DNA from: Lepisosteus oculatus
Lineage: Eukaryota; Chordata; Actinopteri; Semionotiformes; Lepisosteidae
Length of the DNA: 64,000 bases
Assembly (NCBI RefSeq): GCF_040954835.1
Contig: NC_090697.1
Span: 4,228,501-4,292,500, forward strand
Direction: 5' to 3'
Position numbers and translations under genes: made by a program. The stretch's first letter is position 1. Every line of letters starts with the position of its first letter. Shown piece by piece: positions 54,880 to 64,000 of the stretch. The notes below the pieces were generated by a model, which worked only from the letters and a program-made list of their open reading frames with translations, was not told the DNA's origin and made no database searches.

Positions 54880-55630
54880 ACTGATCACGAGGAAGAAAAA
54901 TCACCCATTTGTCATGCATAAAAAGTGTTTTGAACTAACTTTTTTATGGCTTTTAAAGGTAGGGACATGCTTTTGTTTCTTATTTTTGATTTTCTTTAAA
55001 AATTAAAAGAATCAGTTGCCCATTGTGCCATACAATATTATGTTACATTTTGTTATTCTGCACCAGCTGACCACTCAGAAACATGACTGAAACAGTTTAA
55101 AATGTTTTGAAACTAATCATGAGTGAACGAATCCAAGAAAAAAGAAAACATGTTCACAAAGAAAGTAGACTACGGTAATACTTCAAACTACGGTATACAA
55201 ATATATCACATTTAGATCTTTAAATTAATATCGTAATTAATTTCTTTAGAAATGTGATTCCATATTATATTCCCTATTAAACGGATTCTCAAAAGTATAC
55301 ATTTTTTACAGCGATAACAAGTGCAAGTATTCATAGAAAAGGTTAAATCATTATAGTTTTTTATAAAATATATAAACTTAATATTGTAAGAGTGTGCACG
55401 TCAAAACTTTTCCAAAATAACCACAGTGAGTGATGGAGTGAAAGACTTTGATACATAAAATGTTTCTAAAAAAAATAGATACTGTTGGGTATTTTTTTAT
55501 TTAAACTACCACTTCCAGCCAGATACAGTATGTATAATATATTTATATTCCCAAGTTAATATCATTTATGACGTTCAGAGACGTTATGCTCCCGTTAGTT
55601 GTTAGCTCAGCTACCAAACTTTCCCATTAG
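54880..55630. mobile_element. Foldback-family internal sequence
   Basis: From about 55200 the sequence follows 31600-31960 (ATTAATTTCTTTAGAAATGT, GTGATTCCATATTATATTCC). The 54880-55200 part is AT-rich with nothing recognised. Confidence 0.5.
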
Positions 55631-55839
55631 TTGTAAATTTCCATGTGAATATATCATATTAAGCGGATTTAAACATGCACAGTAGAGAGATTAAAAGAAG
55701 TAATCGTTTCACTAACAACTAATGCACCACAAGTGCAACCTATCGGTCATTTTGGCCACCCAATCATGTACTGCAGTAGTCTGCAGATTATTTGCCAGGG
55801 TATGGGGTTTTACCATGCATTTTGAATGGGCTACATCTG
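55630..55839 (-). mobile_element. Foldback terminus, right, left-type end
   Basis: Inverse of the end at 76-290: CACTAACAACTAATGCACCA, GGTCATTTTGGCCACCCAAT and the terminus GCATTTTGAATGGGCTACAT then CTG, followed by TA. Confidence 0.6.
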
Positions 55840-55844
55840 TATAA

Positions 55845-56355
55845 CTTTTAGAAATGATGTCAGGAATTAATATAATTTAGAACAGCTGGACTGAAAGTGG
55901 CTTGGTTGTTGTCATTCCTCTCGATGTTTGGTTAAATACTTCAATTCCAGGACCAAAAAAGGGATGCTACAATGAAGTTGATTTATTATCTCTCAATCTG
56001 CAGCATAAGAATACATCAGCTAGAATGTACCACTTGGTATAACTGTTGAATTCAATGCTTACCCTTTAGTTGTATTTAACTATCCCTCCTGGTTTTTAAG
56101 CAAGAGTTGCTAAGTGACATTTAGAGAAATAGTGTTTTTTTTTAAAACCAAACTGTCTAAGATAATTTGTATGCAGGGTAATGAGGGTGTATGTAGTTAA
56201 AGCATATGAATCTTTTTATATCAACTGTTATTCATTATTTACATTATACTGATTATTCCCATTTTACCATGAAACATGAATGCCAATTTATTGTGGCATT
56301 ACTGACCAATAGTGATGCCACCACATAAGCTTTCACAGTACAAAGACATAATACA
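55845..56355. other. No gene seen
   Basis: AT-rich intergenic DNA before the part of the TAAR H 5' flank that matches TAAR C. Confidence 0.45.
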
Positions 56356-56805
56356 AAATATTGAAATAATTTTGAAATATTCAGTTTTAAAATCAATGCA
56401 ATATGTGGAAACAATCTGCAAGTCCTACATTCATTTAATTTATCATTTTAATGCAAAGCTAAATATTATTTCACGGAACATTTGATTAGTATTTTTAAAC
56501 TCACATCATTCTCTGAGCCTTTTCAATTCTCTACGCTCCTCACCAAATCCCAGTGCAACATGTCATATAAACCAATCCAGCAGTCACTTACCCATATGCA
56601 AATAATATAAGGAGCAAACTCCCTATACACAGTTTCATATGAAGAGAAACATCCAGAAATGCTATGATTGTTGTAGTATGGTTTCATAATATGCATTGCA
56701 TACATGTGTTATGGATCAAAAGGGAGGAAAGCATTTATTTCCTTTTAGCACATACGAGTTGTAGGAATCTCTTCCTCCAGTCTGTCTTGGATTTAATTTA
56801 AGGCA

Positions 56806-59224
56806 ATGGAACCCAGTGATTCAGAAGTACTTCAGTCTGTTCAATATTGTTTTCCATCTAACAATGCATCTTGTCGTAAAGAACAGAGATCTGCGTCAGT
56901 CTATGCTGCTCTGTACACAGGAATGGGAGCGACTGTTGAGCTCACAGTGTGTGGGAACCTTTTGGTGATCATTTCCATCTCTCACTTCAAGCAGCTCCAC
57001 ACACCTACAAACCTGATCCTGCTGTCCCTGGCTGTGGCTGACTTTCTAGTAGGAATGACTGTGCTGTCTTTAACCATGACAGCACTGATTGAAACCTGTT
57101 GGTACTTCGGGGACATGCTCTCCTTTCTTTACTTGTTACTTGACTCCGTCCTTATTTCAGTTTCTCTCAGTAATCTGGTTTTAATAGCAATTGATCGTTA
57201 TTTTGCTATTTGTGACCCATTATTTTACTCTACTAAAATATCAATGAATTTAATGCATTTAATAATACTATTTAGCTAGTTGTTTTCGCCATGTTACATG
57301 TTGGCCTTCCTGTACCTTAATGGGAATTCACATGACGCTGAAACATTAAATTCAGTTTTGGACAGTGTTCAGTTGTAATCATTGAATATAGGGTAATAAC
57401 AGATGTAATATTCTTTTTAGTTTTACCTTGGTGTGCTATGATAACTATGAACATGGTATAGTATCCTCTCATGAGACACTAGTAAATGTAGGGGTTTGTG
57501 CTTAACTGGGATAATTATTAATTGTGGCAGAAAGTCACAAAATGATTCTTTTGATGGTATTATAATCCAACCTTGCGGGATAACTCAAACAACACACATA
57601 CACAGGTACTAATACACGAGAATACATTTATTAATACATAAAATGTGCATATAAACATAACAGATCTTATCGTGAGGGTTAGCAGAATACAACAGGTATA
57701 TATTCAATCACGAAGAGTTACAAATATCAGGAAGGACATACGTTCAGTATATCATTCATTTAGACTGTTTCGGAAATGAACTTGGTTACAACTTCTACAC
57801 TAGATACTCAAGTACATCACTCATAGGAATTAAATTGGTATCAACTGGTTGAGGTAACAATCAAATTCTCGAGTTGTAATGCAGAATGTTGAATACTCAT
57901 CCATCTGTGTGGAGTCAGATCTCCTGCAGACACACAGAAGCAGTGGCAGGCTTGTTGCTGTCCAATTGGCGCTCTTTGGCTCGGTGCGGCTTGCGACATG
58001 CTAACTGAAGGCTCGCTAATTAGTGCGGGCTGAAACTAGCAGAGTTTGGGCACAGGAAAAAAGTGATTGCGGGTCCCAGCAGGTCAGGAAGAGGACTGGT
58101 TCGTTCCTGATGAAGTGCTAGTTCTGAATACTGATTCACAGTTCCAACCTGTTCAGGAGGCTTGCTGCTGATGCTAACCTCGGGTGGATCCTTTGGTTAC
58201 ATGCTAGCAACTTCTGCTCTCAACTCTTAGAACAAAGGAAAGTTCTGCACTCGGACACACTGACCGCTACGTGGTGGTCCGGGTTGAGTTGGAGGATGTT
58301 CAGGAGGTGCTCTGAATCTGAATGTCCAGCAGGCGCGCTGCGAGAATGTCCTGCGCTTGGGAACTGTTTTGCCCCTGGGAACTGTTCTGCCCTTCGGAAC
58401 TGTCCCTTGGTAATTGTTTTACAGGCACTCCGTGTTGCCTGTTTTTACCTGGAGGAACTGCAGGTCGCTCATTGATTAAGTTTCATGGGCATCAGAGACC
58501 CACGTGGGCTTAACCTGCCCTACCAGTTCCTGATTGGCTGATGATGAGTAACCATGCCCTCTGACCTTAGGGTCGTAAACCAACTTTGAATAACACTTTC
58601 CCTTGGAATCTCAGACTTTAAGGTGCTAGATGCCCATTTATTAAGGTTGGTTGATGTGCCTCAGCTTTTGGGAGTTGCTCCTTATCAGGACACTCTATCA
58701 GCTAGAAAAACACCTCAATGTGAACCAAATGGAATGGCCTCTCTCGGTATCAAGCACCACTGAGATTAAGGAGAGAGGGACTGGCAAGGGAACAGAAAAC
58801 TTAATTCCTGTTCTTTAATAAGCCTCGCTGCTACAATGGCAATATTTATTGTTGCAAAAATGCATGTACCATTAATCAGTTCATTTAAAGACAAAAATAA
58901 AGAAACCACATAATAATAATAAATAATAATAATAAAATATCACAAATATCAGAAAGAAAAGCTGCAAAAACATTAGGAATTGTAGTGTTTTTTTTTTGTT
59001 GGTTACCTTATTATATCTGGACACTTAATACAACAAATGTTAACATGTCTCTGATAACATTGTATTTTTCCCCAGTTGTGATAGTTCATCTTAATTCTTG
59101 CATCAATCCGATTATTTATGCCTTGTTTTACCCTTGGTTTCAAAAGTCTATGAAACTCATATTAACATTCAAGATATGTTACAAAGAATCCTCTTTCATT
59201 AATCTCTTTCCAGACCATAACTGA
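56806..59224 (+). pseudogene. TAAR H: broken receptor split by a 1.4-kb insertion
   Basis: Inverted paralogue of C. ATG 56806 (MEPSDSEVLQ) opens a clean frame through TM1-TM4 with Asp3.32 (LLLDSVLISVS) and IDRYFAICDP. Trp in TM4 becomes TAG at 57277-57279. One base is lost near 57350. TM5 continues with Asp5.42 (ITDVIFFLVLP) until an LTR-like insertion at 57457-58835. The reading resumes at IFIVAK; a TAA-rich microsatellite (58911-58936) disrupts the third loop; TM6-TM7 remain open (CWLPYYIW and [16 protein letters not shown]), ending FPDHN as in C. It is dead by at least four lesions. 5' and 3' flanks also match those of C. Confidence 0.93.
57457..58835 (+). mobile_element. Solo LTR-like insertion inside TAAR H
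   Basis: A 1379-base unit flanked by ATGG at 57453-57456 and 58836-58839. It begins TATAGTA and ends TGCTACA, which are inverse copies apart from two transitions (ancestral TGTAGCA...TGCTACA), as in retroviral or ERV-type LTRs. TTTAATAAG lies 20 bases before its end. No protein-coding remnants were seen; short frames at 58284-58513 are not genes. Confidence 0.55.
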
Positions 59225-59639
59225 ATCATTTATGTTATGAAATAAAAATGTTTTTCAAGTTTATGAGTCACATAGAATCATTCAGTTTTCATAGTGCCTT
59301 TTCATTCAGTTTTCAAAATATTTTAAGAACAGTTGTGACAATTTCTGCAATTATTTTATTACACAGGTTTACTTTTCAGTGTAAATGTGATATAATTGAT
59401 AATTCTAAAATTTCCGTATAGAATATACATGCAGTTTTAAGTTACTTTAAACTAATTTCAGCTTATAAAGTACCATTAAATATCTTCTGTAATCAGATGT
59501 AATAATACTTCCCATTGACCCCAGTAAATGAATGATAATGTTTTCACTTATCTGTTGTCTACTAACATCATTATCTAATGCTTGTAGACTCTCACTAGTT
59601 GTCATAGTCTTGGGACAAATCTGCAGTATTGCAGCTTTA

Positions 59640-60040
59640 ACTATTTTTTAATGTTTTTCCTGGTATTTGAGAATTGCATTATATTATAAACATTTTTTTC
59701 GAATGTATTGTAATTGTTACATATACTTCAATATTATTTTTTTAATATACAGTATATACAACAATACAAATTACAATAACCTGTCATTTACAAGCTAACA
59801 GTTTTTCCTGAACTCCATGCAAATGAATATTGTAGCGCCCTCATCAGGCGGTCATGGGGCACTGAGCAATGAGGCTAGTGATGTCACTTTCAGCAGTGTA
59901 TGATTGGATTGATGGGAACCATTCTGGGATAGTGGGGAGATATCAGGGACATTAACTCCTGGAACCTGGGGTTAAGGACAGGGGTTAGGGTCATCAAACA
60001 ACTTTTTTCACGTACCGGACCCCACCTGCCGGACCAGACA
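59640..60040. other. LINE leader region, no gene
   Basis: AT-rich to 59830, then GC-rich sequence that probably is the 5' leader of the LINE that follows (CACCTGCCGGACCAGACAAA). Confidence 0.4.
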
Positions 60041-60043
60041 AAG

Positions 60044-60692
60044 ATGCGGCGAACAACAACAACAGGTAGGCAGACGCCAGGGGAGATGAGGCGGCGTCCA
60101 CACAGACCACCGCTGCCGTCTATTTTGTCAGCTAATGTTGAGTCACTGGAAAATAAGATAGAAGAGCTACATTATCGGATCATCGCGGAAAGGGACCTGA
60201 GGGAATGCTATGTATGCGTCTTCACTGAAACCTGGCTGAATGCATGCGTTCCGGACACCGCCATCCAGCCAAAGGGTTTCACCGTTCACCACATGGACAG
60301 AAACCACCAAGCAACCGGCAAACACAAAGGAGGAGGCATTTGCTTCCTGGTCAACAGTAAATGGAGCACCGACATGGAGGTAATCTCTAAATCCTGCTCA
60401 CCGAATGTAGAACACCTGACCATAAAATGTCGACCCTTTTATTTGCCGAGGGAGTTTTCTGCCACCATTATCACAGCCGTTTACATTCAACCTCAAGCCT
60501 GCGTGGAAGCAACACACAGTGAACTCCACGACATTATCAACAAGCACGAAAACTCCCACTCCGTTTTAATTGTAATCGGCGACTTCAACCACTGCAATCT
60601 GAGGAAGGTACTGCAAAAATACACTCAGCATGTCACTGTACTGACAAGAGGGGACAATATTTTCAACCAATGCTACACGATAATAAAAGGAG
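60044..60692 (+). pseudogene. LINE AP-endonuclease domain, 3' truncated
   Basis: About 215 codons of a non-LTR retrotransposon ORF2. Endonuclease motifs: LSANVESLENKIEELH at about 27-42, FTETWLN with the catalytic Glu at about 60-66, GGGICFLVN near 99-107, and GDFNHCNLRK near 182-191, whose Asp and Asn are catalytic. The style is that of the abundant fish L2/CR1-type LINE. The frame is cut at CYTIIKG by the LTR that starts at 60693; the downstream LINE is not seen in this window. Confidence 0.85.
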
Positions 60693-60787
60693 TGTAACGC
60701 CCTCGCCCAGTGGTGAGGAGGAAGTGCCCCTAGTCTCCACTAGTCTCCACTAGTCCTTTGTCCTGAGAAGAACCTGTAAACGTTACA
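60693..60787 (+). repeat. Short 5' LTR candidate with primer-binding site
   Basis: TGTAACGCCCTC to AACGTTACA gives inverted ends TGTAACG/CGTTACA. One or two bases later TGGTGTCAGAAGCGGG (60789) is complementary to a tRNA-Leu 3' end. A 13-base unit (TAGTCTCCACTAG) is tandemly repeated inside. At 95 bases it is unusually short. Confidence 0.6.
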
Positions 60788-61022
60788 TTGGTGTCAGAAG
60801 CGGGCAGGATGGACAAACCACGGTAGACATTAACCGATTCTATCAAGCGCCAGCTGACTCTAAAAGAGACCGAACCCACCGGCAGTGCAAATACGGAGCC
60901 TGAGCAACTCCTGGGTGTGACAGTTGGCCACAGCCCTTACCAGGGCTACTCAGTAGTGGTCCCGCCAGCAGAATTGGGGCGACTGCCCGCTGCTCCTGCC
61001 CAGCGGATGCCCCAGAGAGAAG

Positions 61023-61448
61023 ATGCCCTCCCTGCCGGAGCCGGCCAGCTATTCCCACACCCGCCGGCGTGGGTGCGACCCAGTCTACGAGGCGCAGTTC
61101 CAGCTCGCGGCCCGGACGAATGGCTGGAGCCGGGCAGAGATGGCCAGCCACCTGGCGGCAGCGCTGGAAGGAGTGGCCTGCCAGGTGCTCCTGGACGTCC
61201 TGGAGGAGGACCAAGGCAAATACGCGGCGCTGGCAGCAGCTCTCCGGCTGCGCTTCGGCATGGAGGAGGTGCCGGACCTGATGCAGGAGAGGCTGGCCCT
61301 GCTGTGGTGCCGACCAGGAGAGCGACTGGGCCCGGTCGCCACTGATGTCATGTTCCTCGCCAGCCGAGGATACCCAGCCATCAGGTTGGCCCATCAGGGG
61401 GCCCAGTGCTCACACCCCTCAGAAGCAGATGACCACCTACTATCCTGA
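61023..61448 (+). pseudogene. Ty3/gypsy gag
   Basis: 141 codons: YEAQFQLAARTNGWSRAEMA at about 22-41, HLAAALEGVACQVLLDV and YAALAAALRLRFG. This is the conserved Ty3/gypsy capsid pattern (W...A..L...L.G.A...L). The frame is open but the usual length is greater and no zinc knuckle is seen before a stop at 61446-61448, so it is probably frameshifted near there. Confidence 0.75.
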
Positions 61449-61682
61449 CAGCGCAGACAGCACTGTCTCCAACCCTCGCTGGTTTCTGCAGGGTTCCCTA
61501 GGGACGTGAGCAGCCCACACAGGAAGGCTCTTCCCCAGCCCTTGGAGAAACCCCCAGTGGAGCCTCTAAAAGAGAAGGGGGCAGGGTTGGGACCTTCATC
61601 AGACACAAGACAGGCAGTGCAGGAGCTTTTTCAACTCGGCTGTCTGGGACTGAATGAACTATAACAGCAGCAGCTGCAGGAG

Positions 61683-62035
61683 TTGTTGAATGAAAATGTG
61701 GACTTATATGGAGAGTGGGACAACAACTGCACTCGAACGGACCTGGTGCATCATGACACTGACACTGGGGATGCCCAGCCCATCCGTCTTCCACCCCATC
61801 ACATGCCCTTTGCAGAGAAGAAGATAAAAGAGTTGGCCGCTGCTGGGGTAATCGAACCGTCAAACAGCTCATGGTTCTTCCCAGCTATCCTCGTCAAGAA
61901 GAAGTACAGGTCTCTGTGGACTACAAGAAGCTGAGCTGCATAACCCGGAAGGACTACTACGCTCTTCCCCAGATAGATGACATCCTTTTTTGCATTGCTA
62001 GGTCATCGTGGGTCAGTTCCTTGGATCTCTGTAGC
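61683..62035 (+). pseudogene. Ty3/gypsy pol, RT beginning
   Basis: TDLVHHDTDTGDAQPIRLPP and KIKELAAAGVIEPSNSSW then AILVKKK are the run-in to a gypsy RT. A frameshift at about 61905 moves the frame to VSVDYKKLSCITRKDYYALP and SSWVSSLDL, then homology stops near 62035. The RT active site is missing. Confidence 0.8.
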
Positions 62036-62039
62036 TAAA

Positions 62040-62770
62040 GTAATTTCTTCATGATCAGGGCTTCTGCATTTTGTATCTTTAAAGATTTTTTGTTACCTGC
62101 ATGTAAAACTCTACACTATCTACATTATTTTTTATCAGCCAGTTCTTCAGATACCAGATCTGTTCCAGATTAGAATTATAGTTTTTATAGTGTTTGGTAC
62201 TCCTCGTGTTTTGGTATGTGCTTCACTAGTTTCCTACATATAGTGCCTTGCAAAAGTATTCACCAGTTCTAGTGATGTTCTCATTTTGTTGAATTATAAA
62301 TGATACAGTATATACTGTTATACAGTCATCAGTTACTACGATGGCTCTGATATCCCTGCCATCTGGCCAGTTGGCATGATTCTGTACATGCCAACTGTAC
62401 ATGCCCTAGTTGTCTCCTAGGGCGTTCTGGTTTAAGGTCCACTGTTGTCGAATGAACTTCCCTCCCATGGAAACCACCAGATCATTCTGGGTCCCCCCAT
62501 CCAATCCCTCATTATCCGATCCTTTATCATCATGTTTATCAGAGGCCCATCTTGTCCTGGCTCTGTCTTCTTCCAGAACCTCTGGGACAAAGTTGCACTG
62601 CATCAGAAAATCCATGTGTATGTGTTCATTGTGTTTTTCTCCACCTCTTTTAAGGGCAAACCACATACACAGGTAGATCTTCTTATCGCTCGATCACCCT
62701 ATAGGGTTCCCCTTCCATGCAGTTGGTGAAATTCAGTTTGAGTCACTGATTCATACTTAATCTGAAAACC
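62040..62770. other. No gene; Tc1 end fragment at 62240
   Basis: TATAGTGCCTTGCAAAAGTA at 62238 is the end of another Tc1-type element, about 75 bases long. The rest has no recognised domain; the plus-strand frames around 62410-62730 are short and unsupported. Confidence 0.45.
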
Positions 62771-62774
62771 CTCT

Positions 62775-63036
62775 GTATCTAAGGATCTGTGCCTGTGGCT
62801 GGAAGGCTGCTGAATCCTGCGGCCAGCAGAGGAATCCTACTCTGTTGGACCCCTGAGCAAGGCCCTTAACCCCAACTGCTCCTGGGGCGCCATATAAGTG
62901 GCTGACCCTGCACTCTGACCCCCAACGTCTCTCCCTGTCTGTGTGTCTCATGGAGAGCAAGTTGGGGTATGCAAAAAAAAAGACAAATTCCTAATACAAG
63001 AAATGTTATATGGTCAATAAAGTGATCTTATCTTAA
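62775..63036 (+). mobile_element. tRNA-derived SINE, copy 3
   Basis: ATCTAAGGATCTGTGCCTGT head, body GAGCAAGGCCCTTAACCCC and tail GGTCAATAAAGTGATCTTAT. The first 20-30 bases of the family are missing and the B box is degenerate. Confidence 0.75.
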
Positions 63037-63185
63037 ACCCAGTTGCCTAGTTGTAACTGGAACTCCTGGACCCTCTGATTGTACTTCTACATCTACTAAG
63101 TACTGACTGTACTGCTTCCTTGGTATTTAAGGCAGCTTTTTGGAGCATGCCTCCCAGTGTGAAACCTAGAGCTGGGTCACATAGC

Positions 63186-63960
63186 TCAGGATTTCATCCT
63201 GTATTGTTCTTCACATGGCTCTTCCAGTCTGCCTTCCAGTCCAGCCTCAGCATGCATAGTATATGCTTCTTCTCTGTGGGGCATCCTGGATAAGCCATCA
63301 GAATTGGCATTGCTTCGCCCTGACCTGTAATGGATCTCAAAGTTGAGATCCAGCTGCTCCACCCATTTTTGTTCTGATACACTGAGTTTACTGTGCTGGT
63401 CACATATAGCAGTGGATTTATGTCTGTCAAGACTCTGAACAGACAACCTGTCAGGCAGTCCCAGAACTTCTCCACATTGCCCATTTCAGAGCAAAGAATT
63501 CAAGGTTATGGCCAGGGTACCTTTTCTCCCCTGGGGATGCACAACAAATCAACCTTTCTTTTTCCCTTTGTTCAGCTCTCAGTCCCTCCAGTGACGCATG
63601 TTCACATAACTCAATAGCTCAGTTGCTGTAAGCTTCTGCTTTGGTCTCTGAAACACATTTTTCTGACCATGTGAATGGAGGTAACTTTGGGTATCCCAGT
63701 TTCCTCTTTCCCTCCTGTGAACAGGAAAAGGGGACTTTCTGTGAGTGGGAGTCGGCCATGTCTGTATCCATTGTATATTTTCGGGGTCTCTCACTATCTC
63801 CTCTTCTGAGACTGGTTGGCCAAGATACCTGACTAACAATGAGATCCTAAGGGCTGTCAAACATGGCTCACACAGAACCAGGGGGATGCCGAGATTCTGG
63901 ACTCTTTGGAGGTCCAGGACATTCCCCGAGGCTCCAACAGTATGTCGACACAAGCCTCCA
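63186..63960 (-). pseudogene. Ty3/gypsy RT end and RNase H, minus strand
   Basis: Read from 63960 downwards. YLGQPVSEEEIVRDPENIQW (about 63825-63766) is the conserved RT C-terminal FLGHxVS...DPxK segment. Frames at 63484-63186 give KFWDCLTGCLFRVLTDINPL (RNase H, tether to LTDxxPL) and VEQLDLNFEIHYRSGRSNAN then DGLSR, the end of RNase H. Multiple frameshifts. It belongs to a different gypsy copy from those at 12.8 and 60.7 kb. Confidence 0.75.
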
Positions 63961-64000
63961 GGATGATGTAATGGATTGTGGGTGGAGAATGCATCATTCC

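Larger units (their letters stand above)
60693..62035 (+). mobile_element. Ty3/gypsy element, 3' truncated
   Basis: LTR candidate, primer site, gag (61023-61448) and start of pol (61683-62035) on the plus strand. Most of RT, RNase H, integrase and the 3' LTR are absent. GC content is high relative to the flanks. It inserted into the LINE endonuclease at 60692/60693. Confidence 0.8.

Noticed and set aside
57543-58835. LTR starting at TGTGGCAGAAAG (57543) instead of 57457
   Set aside because: No matching target duplication at that start, whereas ATGG flanks and inverted ends support 57457.
60843-61394. 183-codon minus-strand frame near the second gypsy element
   Set aside because: GC-rich shadow opposite gag; no domain.
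1-64000. CRISPR arrays, bacterial operons, ribosome-binding sites
   Set aside because: The window is vertebrate nuclear DNA; tandem arrays at 53.6-54.8 kb are diverged minisatellite units without spacers.

Overview
This is vertebrate nuclear DNA, almost certainly from a ray-finned fish. The evidence is a cluster of single-exon trace amine-associated receptor (TAAR) genes set in AT-rich DNA full of fish-type mobile elements: a Penelope-like element with GIY-YIG endonuclease, Ty3/gypsy elements, Tc1/mariner, hAT, Helitron, several LINE clades, a 5S-rRNA-derived SINE and tRNA-derived SINEs. The species cannot be fixed from the sequence; the breadth of transposon types would fit a teleost or a gar/bowfin/sturgeon-grade fish.

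The host content is seven TAAR copies, three intact and four broken. On the minus strand at 6.6-11.4 kb lie A (one frameshift), B (truncated) and C (intact, 340 aa). On the plus strand are E (21.5 kb, broken), F (27.3 kb, intact, 342 aa), G (49.8 kb, intact, 342 aa) and H (56.8 kb, broken and split by a 1.4-kb insertion). They form two groups. A, B, C and H have Asp at position 3.32 in TM3, and A, C and H also show Asp5.42 in TM5. E, F and G keep Asp5.42; F and G have Phe or Leu at 3.32 and Tyr or Phe in place of the usual Trp6.48. From published fish TAAR work, the first pattern suggests receptors for diamines and the second the non-classical TAAR clade. All are expected to be olfactory Gs/Golf-coupled receptors in the nose.

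Layout: 0-1 kb, short inverted-repeat element; 2.4-4.2 kb, SINE and a Penelope-like copy with an inverted 5' part; 6.6-11.4 kb, TAARs A, B, C; 11.9-16.8 kb, foldback fragment and decayed Ty3/gypsy element; 17.1-19.3 kb, Helitron scrap, 5S SINE, solo LTR and Penelope tail; 21.5-22.6 kb, TAAR E; 23.2-25.9 kb, foldback arm and LINE RT; 27.3-28.4 kb, TAAR F; 28.7-32.6 kb, a 3.9-kb foldback element; 34-35 kb, a weak CCDC106-like relic; 35.9-40.1 kb, foldback arm, larger Penelope-like copy and solo LTR; 41.7-48.6 kb, hAT, retroviral pol relic, LINE 3' end and an intact Tc1 transposon; 49.8-50.9 kb, TAAR G; 51.5-55.8 kb, inverted copies of repeats seen at 44-46 kb, a SINE and a nested inverted-repeat element; 56.8-59.2 kb, TAAR H; 60-64 kb, LINE, gypsy and SINE fragments.

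The most notable structure is a family of long inverted-repeat (foldback) elements sharing the terminus CAGATGCAGCCATTCAAAA next to TA and carrying tRNA-like modules. Inverted copies bracket TAARs F and G, and C and H are themselves inverted duplicates about 45 kb apart. Mobile-element-driven duplication and inversion therefore appears to have shaped this receptor cluster.
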